A stretch of 6,339 bases of DNA from Rhizobium sp. LCM 4573 (lineage in GTDB: Bacteria > Pseudomonadota > Alphaproteobacteria > Rhizobiales > Rhizobiaceae): contig NZ_MDDW01000001.1 of NCBI RefSeq assembly GCF_001854865.1, positions 572,250 to 578,588 on the forward strand, given 5' to 3'. The notes beneath the pieces were generated by a model. That model did no database searches. It saw only the letters and a list, made by a program, of their open reading frames with translations, and had not been told where the DNA came from. Positions within the stretch are counted from its first letter, which is position 1; the number at the start of each line of letters is the position of its first letter. Shown here one piece after another: positions 6,078 through 6,339 of the stretch. The translations under genes were made by a program, and so were the position numbers.

Positions 6078-6339
6078 ATGATGAAAACATTGAGACTTGG
6101 GCTGATGACCGCGTCGGCCATCGCTCTTTCGTGCGGCGCCGCACTCGCCGATTACGAACTCAATATCCTGCACATCAACGATCTTCATTCCCGTATCGAG
6201 CCCATCAACAAATTCGATTCCACCTGCACCACGGAAGAAGCCTCCAAGAACGAGTGCTTCGGCGGCATCGCCCGCGTAAAGGCCGCCATCGACGGCCGCC
6301 GCGGCGAGTTGAACGGGCAGAATCTGCTGGTGCTGGATG
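6078..6339 (+). CDS. Exported 5'-nucleotidase/metallophosphatase family protein, 3'-truncated by the window edge
   Basis: The first 87 residues of a larger protein; the frame is still open at the right edge. Residues 1-24 look like a Sec signal peptide: Lys3 and Arg6, a hydrophobic core, then an ALA motif with probable cleavage after Ala24 before DYELN. The mature protein begins with NILHINDLHSRIEP, the first metal-binding motif of the 5'-nucleotidase/2',3'-cyclic phosphodiesterase (UshA-like) family, with Asp35 and His37 as likely metal ligands. The last visible residues, LLVLD, fit the start of the next family motif (LDAGD), which is cut off. Cys50 and Cys60 could form a disulfide in the periplasm. 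By family it would hydrolyse nucleotides or related phosphate esters to salvage phosphate and nucleosides. Substrate cannot be told from this fragment, so I give no gene symbol. Two CTGTCAT heptamers upstream hint at phosphate control. Confidence 0.85.
   Translation, partial: MMKTLRLGLMTASAIALSCGAALADYELNILHINDLHSRIEPINKFDSTCTTEEASKNECFGGIARVKAAIDGRRGELNGQNLLVLD

Noticed and set aside
6126..6134. Lipobox around Cys19 of the phosphatase signal peptide
   Set aside because: The residues before Cys19 are Ala-Leu-Ser, with Leu at -2 instead of -3. The signal continues to a better ALA cleavage site at residue 24.
1..6339. CRISPR array, tRNA/rRNA gene, transposase, toxin-antitoxin or defence cassette
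   Set aside because: I looked across the window and found no regularly spaced repeats, tRNA-like cloverleaf, insertion sequence ends, or unassigned small gene pairs. All gene-sized space is taken by housekeeping or envelope genes.

Overview
The window carries ordinary chromosomal genes of an alphaproteobacterium, most likely a member of the Rhizobiaceae (Sinorhizobium/Ensifer, Rhizobium or Agrobacterium type). The reasons are the high GC content, a RIME-like intergenic palindromic repeat, a bacterial-type homospermidine synthase, and a lipoprotein closely resembling Brucella Omp10. All supported genes lie on the + strand. The long minus-strand open frames are high-GC shadows of these genes.

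Layout: (1) 1-1706 is the C-terminal nine tenths or so of an M3-family oligoendopeptidase F, entering from the left edge. (2) 1707-1880 is almost filled by a RIME-type mosaic repeat of about 140 bp with two perfect 10-bp hairpins. It ends 18 nt before the next start codon. (3) 1881-3667 is a two-gene folate unit: pabB (aminodeoxychorismate synthase component I) overlaps by 16 bp a class IV PLP aminotransferase-fold gene, probably aminodeoxychorismate lyase (pabC). Together they would convert chorismate plus ammonia (from a glutaminase subunit outside this window) into p-aminobenzoate. (4) 3668-3870 is a leader/promoter region with a perfect TTGACA, an inverted repeat around the presumed -10 region, a small GNRA-capped hairpin and a perfect AAGGAG. 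(5) 3871-5322 is homospermidine synthase (hss), which makes the long polyamine homospermidine from putrescine, closed by a 13-bp terminator hairpin. (6) 5481-5858 is a small Omp10-family outer membrane lipoprotein with its own terminator. (7) 5859-6077 holds two identical CTGTCAT heptamers, a possible Pho-type signal. (8) 6078-6339 is the start of an exported 5'-nucleotidase-family metallophosphatase, cut off by the right edge.

The genes do not form one pathway. pabB-pabC is a real functional pair. hss and the lipoprotein gene look like single-gene transcription units because each is followed by a convincing terminator, and the phosphatase starts a new unit. I looked for a previously undescribed system (defence cassette, toxin-antitoxin, CRISPR, mobile element, novel RNA) and did not find one. 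The observations worth a second look are regulatory and intergenic.
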